From positions 1 through 64,000 of the forward strand of contig NZ_JYKY01000028.1 of the NCBI RefSeq assembly GCF_001042985.1: a DNA stretch of 64,000 nucleotides. The letters are read 5' to 3'. Source of the stretch: Pseudomonas lundensis. GTDB lineage: Bacteria > Pseudomonadota > Gammaproteobacteria > Pseudomonadales > Pseudomonadaceae. Below the pieces are notes generated by a model that made no database searches, was not told the origin of the DNA, and saw only the letters and a program-made list of their open reading frames with translations. Position 1 is the first letter of the stretch. Every line of letters starts with the position of its first letter. Shown one piece after another: positions 63,880-64,000 of the stretch. A program made the translations under genes and the position numbers.

Positions 63880-64000
63880 CAGCCGGGTGCCACCCACGCC
63901 AGAAGTTGGCTTGCCGCTATGGTTATTGGCGGAGCTGACCTACCGCTGCCCGCTGCAATGCCCGTACTGCTCCAACCCGCTGGATTTCGCCCAGCAAGGC
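63851..64000 (+). CDS. pqqE: PqqA peptide cyclase PqqE (radical SAM), partial
   Basis: The first 50 codons of PqqE, cut by the window end. A GTG start inside pqqD gives MQSTGSNWP, then LPLWLLAELTYRCPLQCPYC with the radical-SAM CxxxCxxC cysteines. It forms the Glu-Tyr carbon bond in PqqA. Confidence 0.93.
   Translation, partial: MQSTGSNWPDSRVPPTPEVGLPLWLLAELTYRCPLQCPYCSNPLDFAQQG

Overview
The window is a stretch of conserved chromosome from a Pseudomonas species of the P. fluorescens/P. putida type. This rests on gene order and protein similarity recalled from memory; no search was run. The order tyrS-M23 peptidase-anmK-erpA-argC-hemJ ... coq7-speD-osmC-vfr-trpCDGE-gph-rpe-agtDCBA-agtRS ... 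murU-amgK-lptD-surA-pdxA-rsmA-apaG-apaH-glpE-prkA-yeaH-spoVR-cca-folKB-plsY-tsaD-rpsU-dnaG-rpoD-rmcA is the PAO1 PA0574-PA0668 neighbourhood read backwards. The added davBA and pqq genes next to rpoD are as in P. putida.

Layout. 1-366: leader and promoters of a minus-strand rRNA operon whose 16S gene lies outside the window. 367-11.6 kb: tyrS, a cell-wall peptidase, anmK, erpA, argC, hemJ, a nitronate monooxygenase, a DUF805 protein, an SDR, a HIT protein, coq7, speD and an OsmC protein. 11.8-18.7 kb: vfr, a lipoate-ligase-like gene, an uninterrupted trpEGDC cluster, gph and rpe. 18.9-27.0 kb: a RAYT (REP-associated transposase) gene, then the agtABCD transporter genes and the agtSR two-component system. 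27.1-38.3 kb: a DUF3530 protein, a J-domain protein, murU-amgK, and the lptD-surA-pdxA-rsmA-apaG-apaH-glpE run. 38.6-46.3 kb: the prkA-yeaH-spoVR stress operon, cca, folK/folB and plsY. 46.4-52.2 kb: tsaD and the rpsU-dnaG-rpoD macromolecular synthesis operon. 52.3-55.7 kb: a frameshifted RmcA-like c-di-GMP enzyme and a CAU tRNA. 55.9-64 kb: an Lrp-family regulator, davB-davA (lysine to 5-aminovalerate) and pqqFABCDE (PQQ cofactor).

How genes work together. anmK, amgK and murU belong to peptidoglycan muropeptide recycling. davBA makes 5-aminovalerate, the substrate class of the AgtABCD transporter 33 kb away. lptD and surA are outer-membrane biogenesis partners. prkA, yeaH and spoVR form the usual stress trio.

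No unknown multi-gene system is visible; this is core genome. The best leads are local. They are a GCAT tetranucleotide repeat that breaks the EAL domain of the RmcA homologue, a 17-bp terminator-like stem that buries the cca ribosome-binding site, a Trp leader peptide embedded in the gph reading frame, a RAYT gene without visible REP repeats that shares its stop codon with agtD, and a 470-base structured non-coding gap between rpsU and dnaG.
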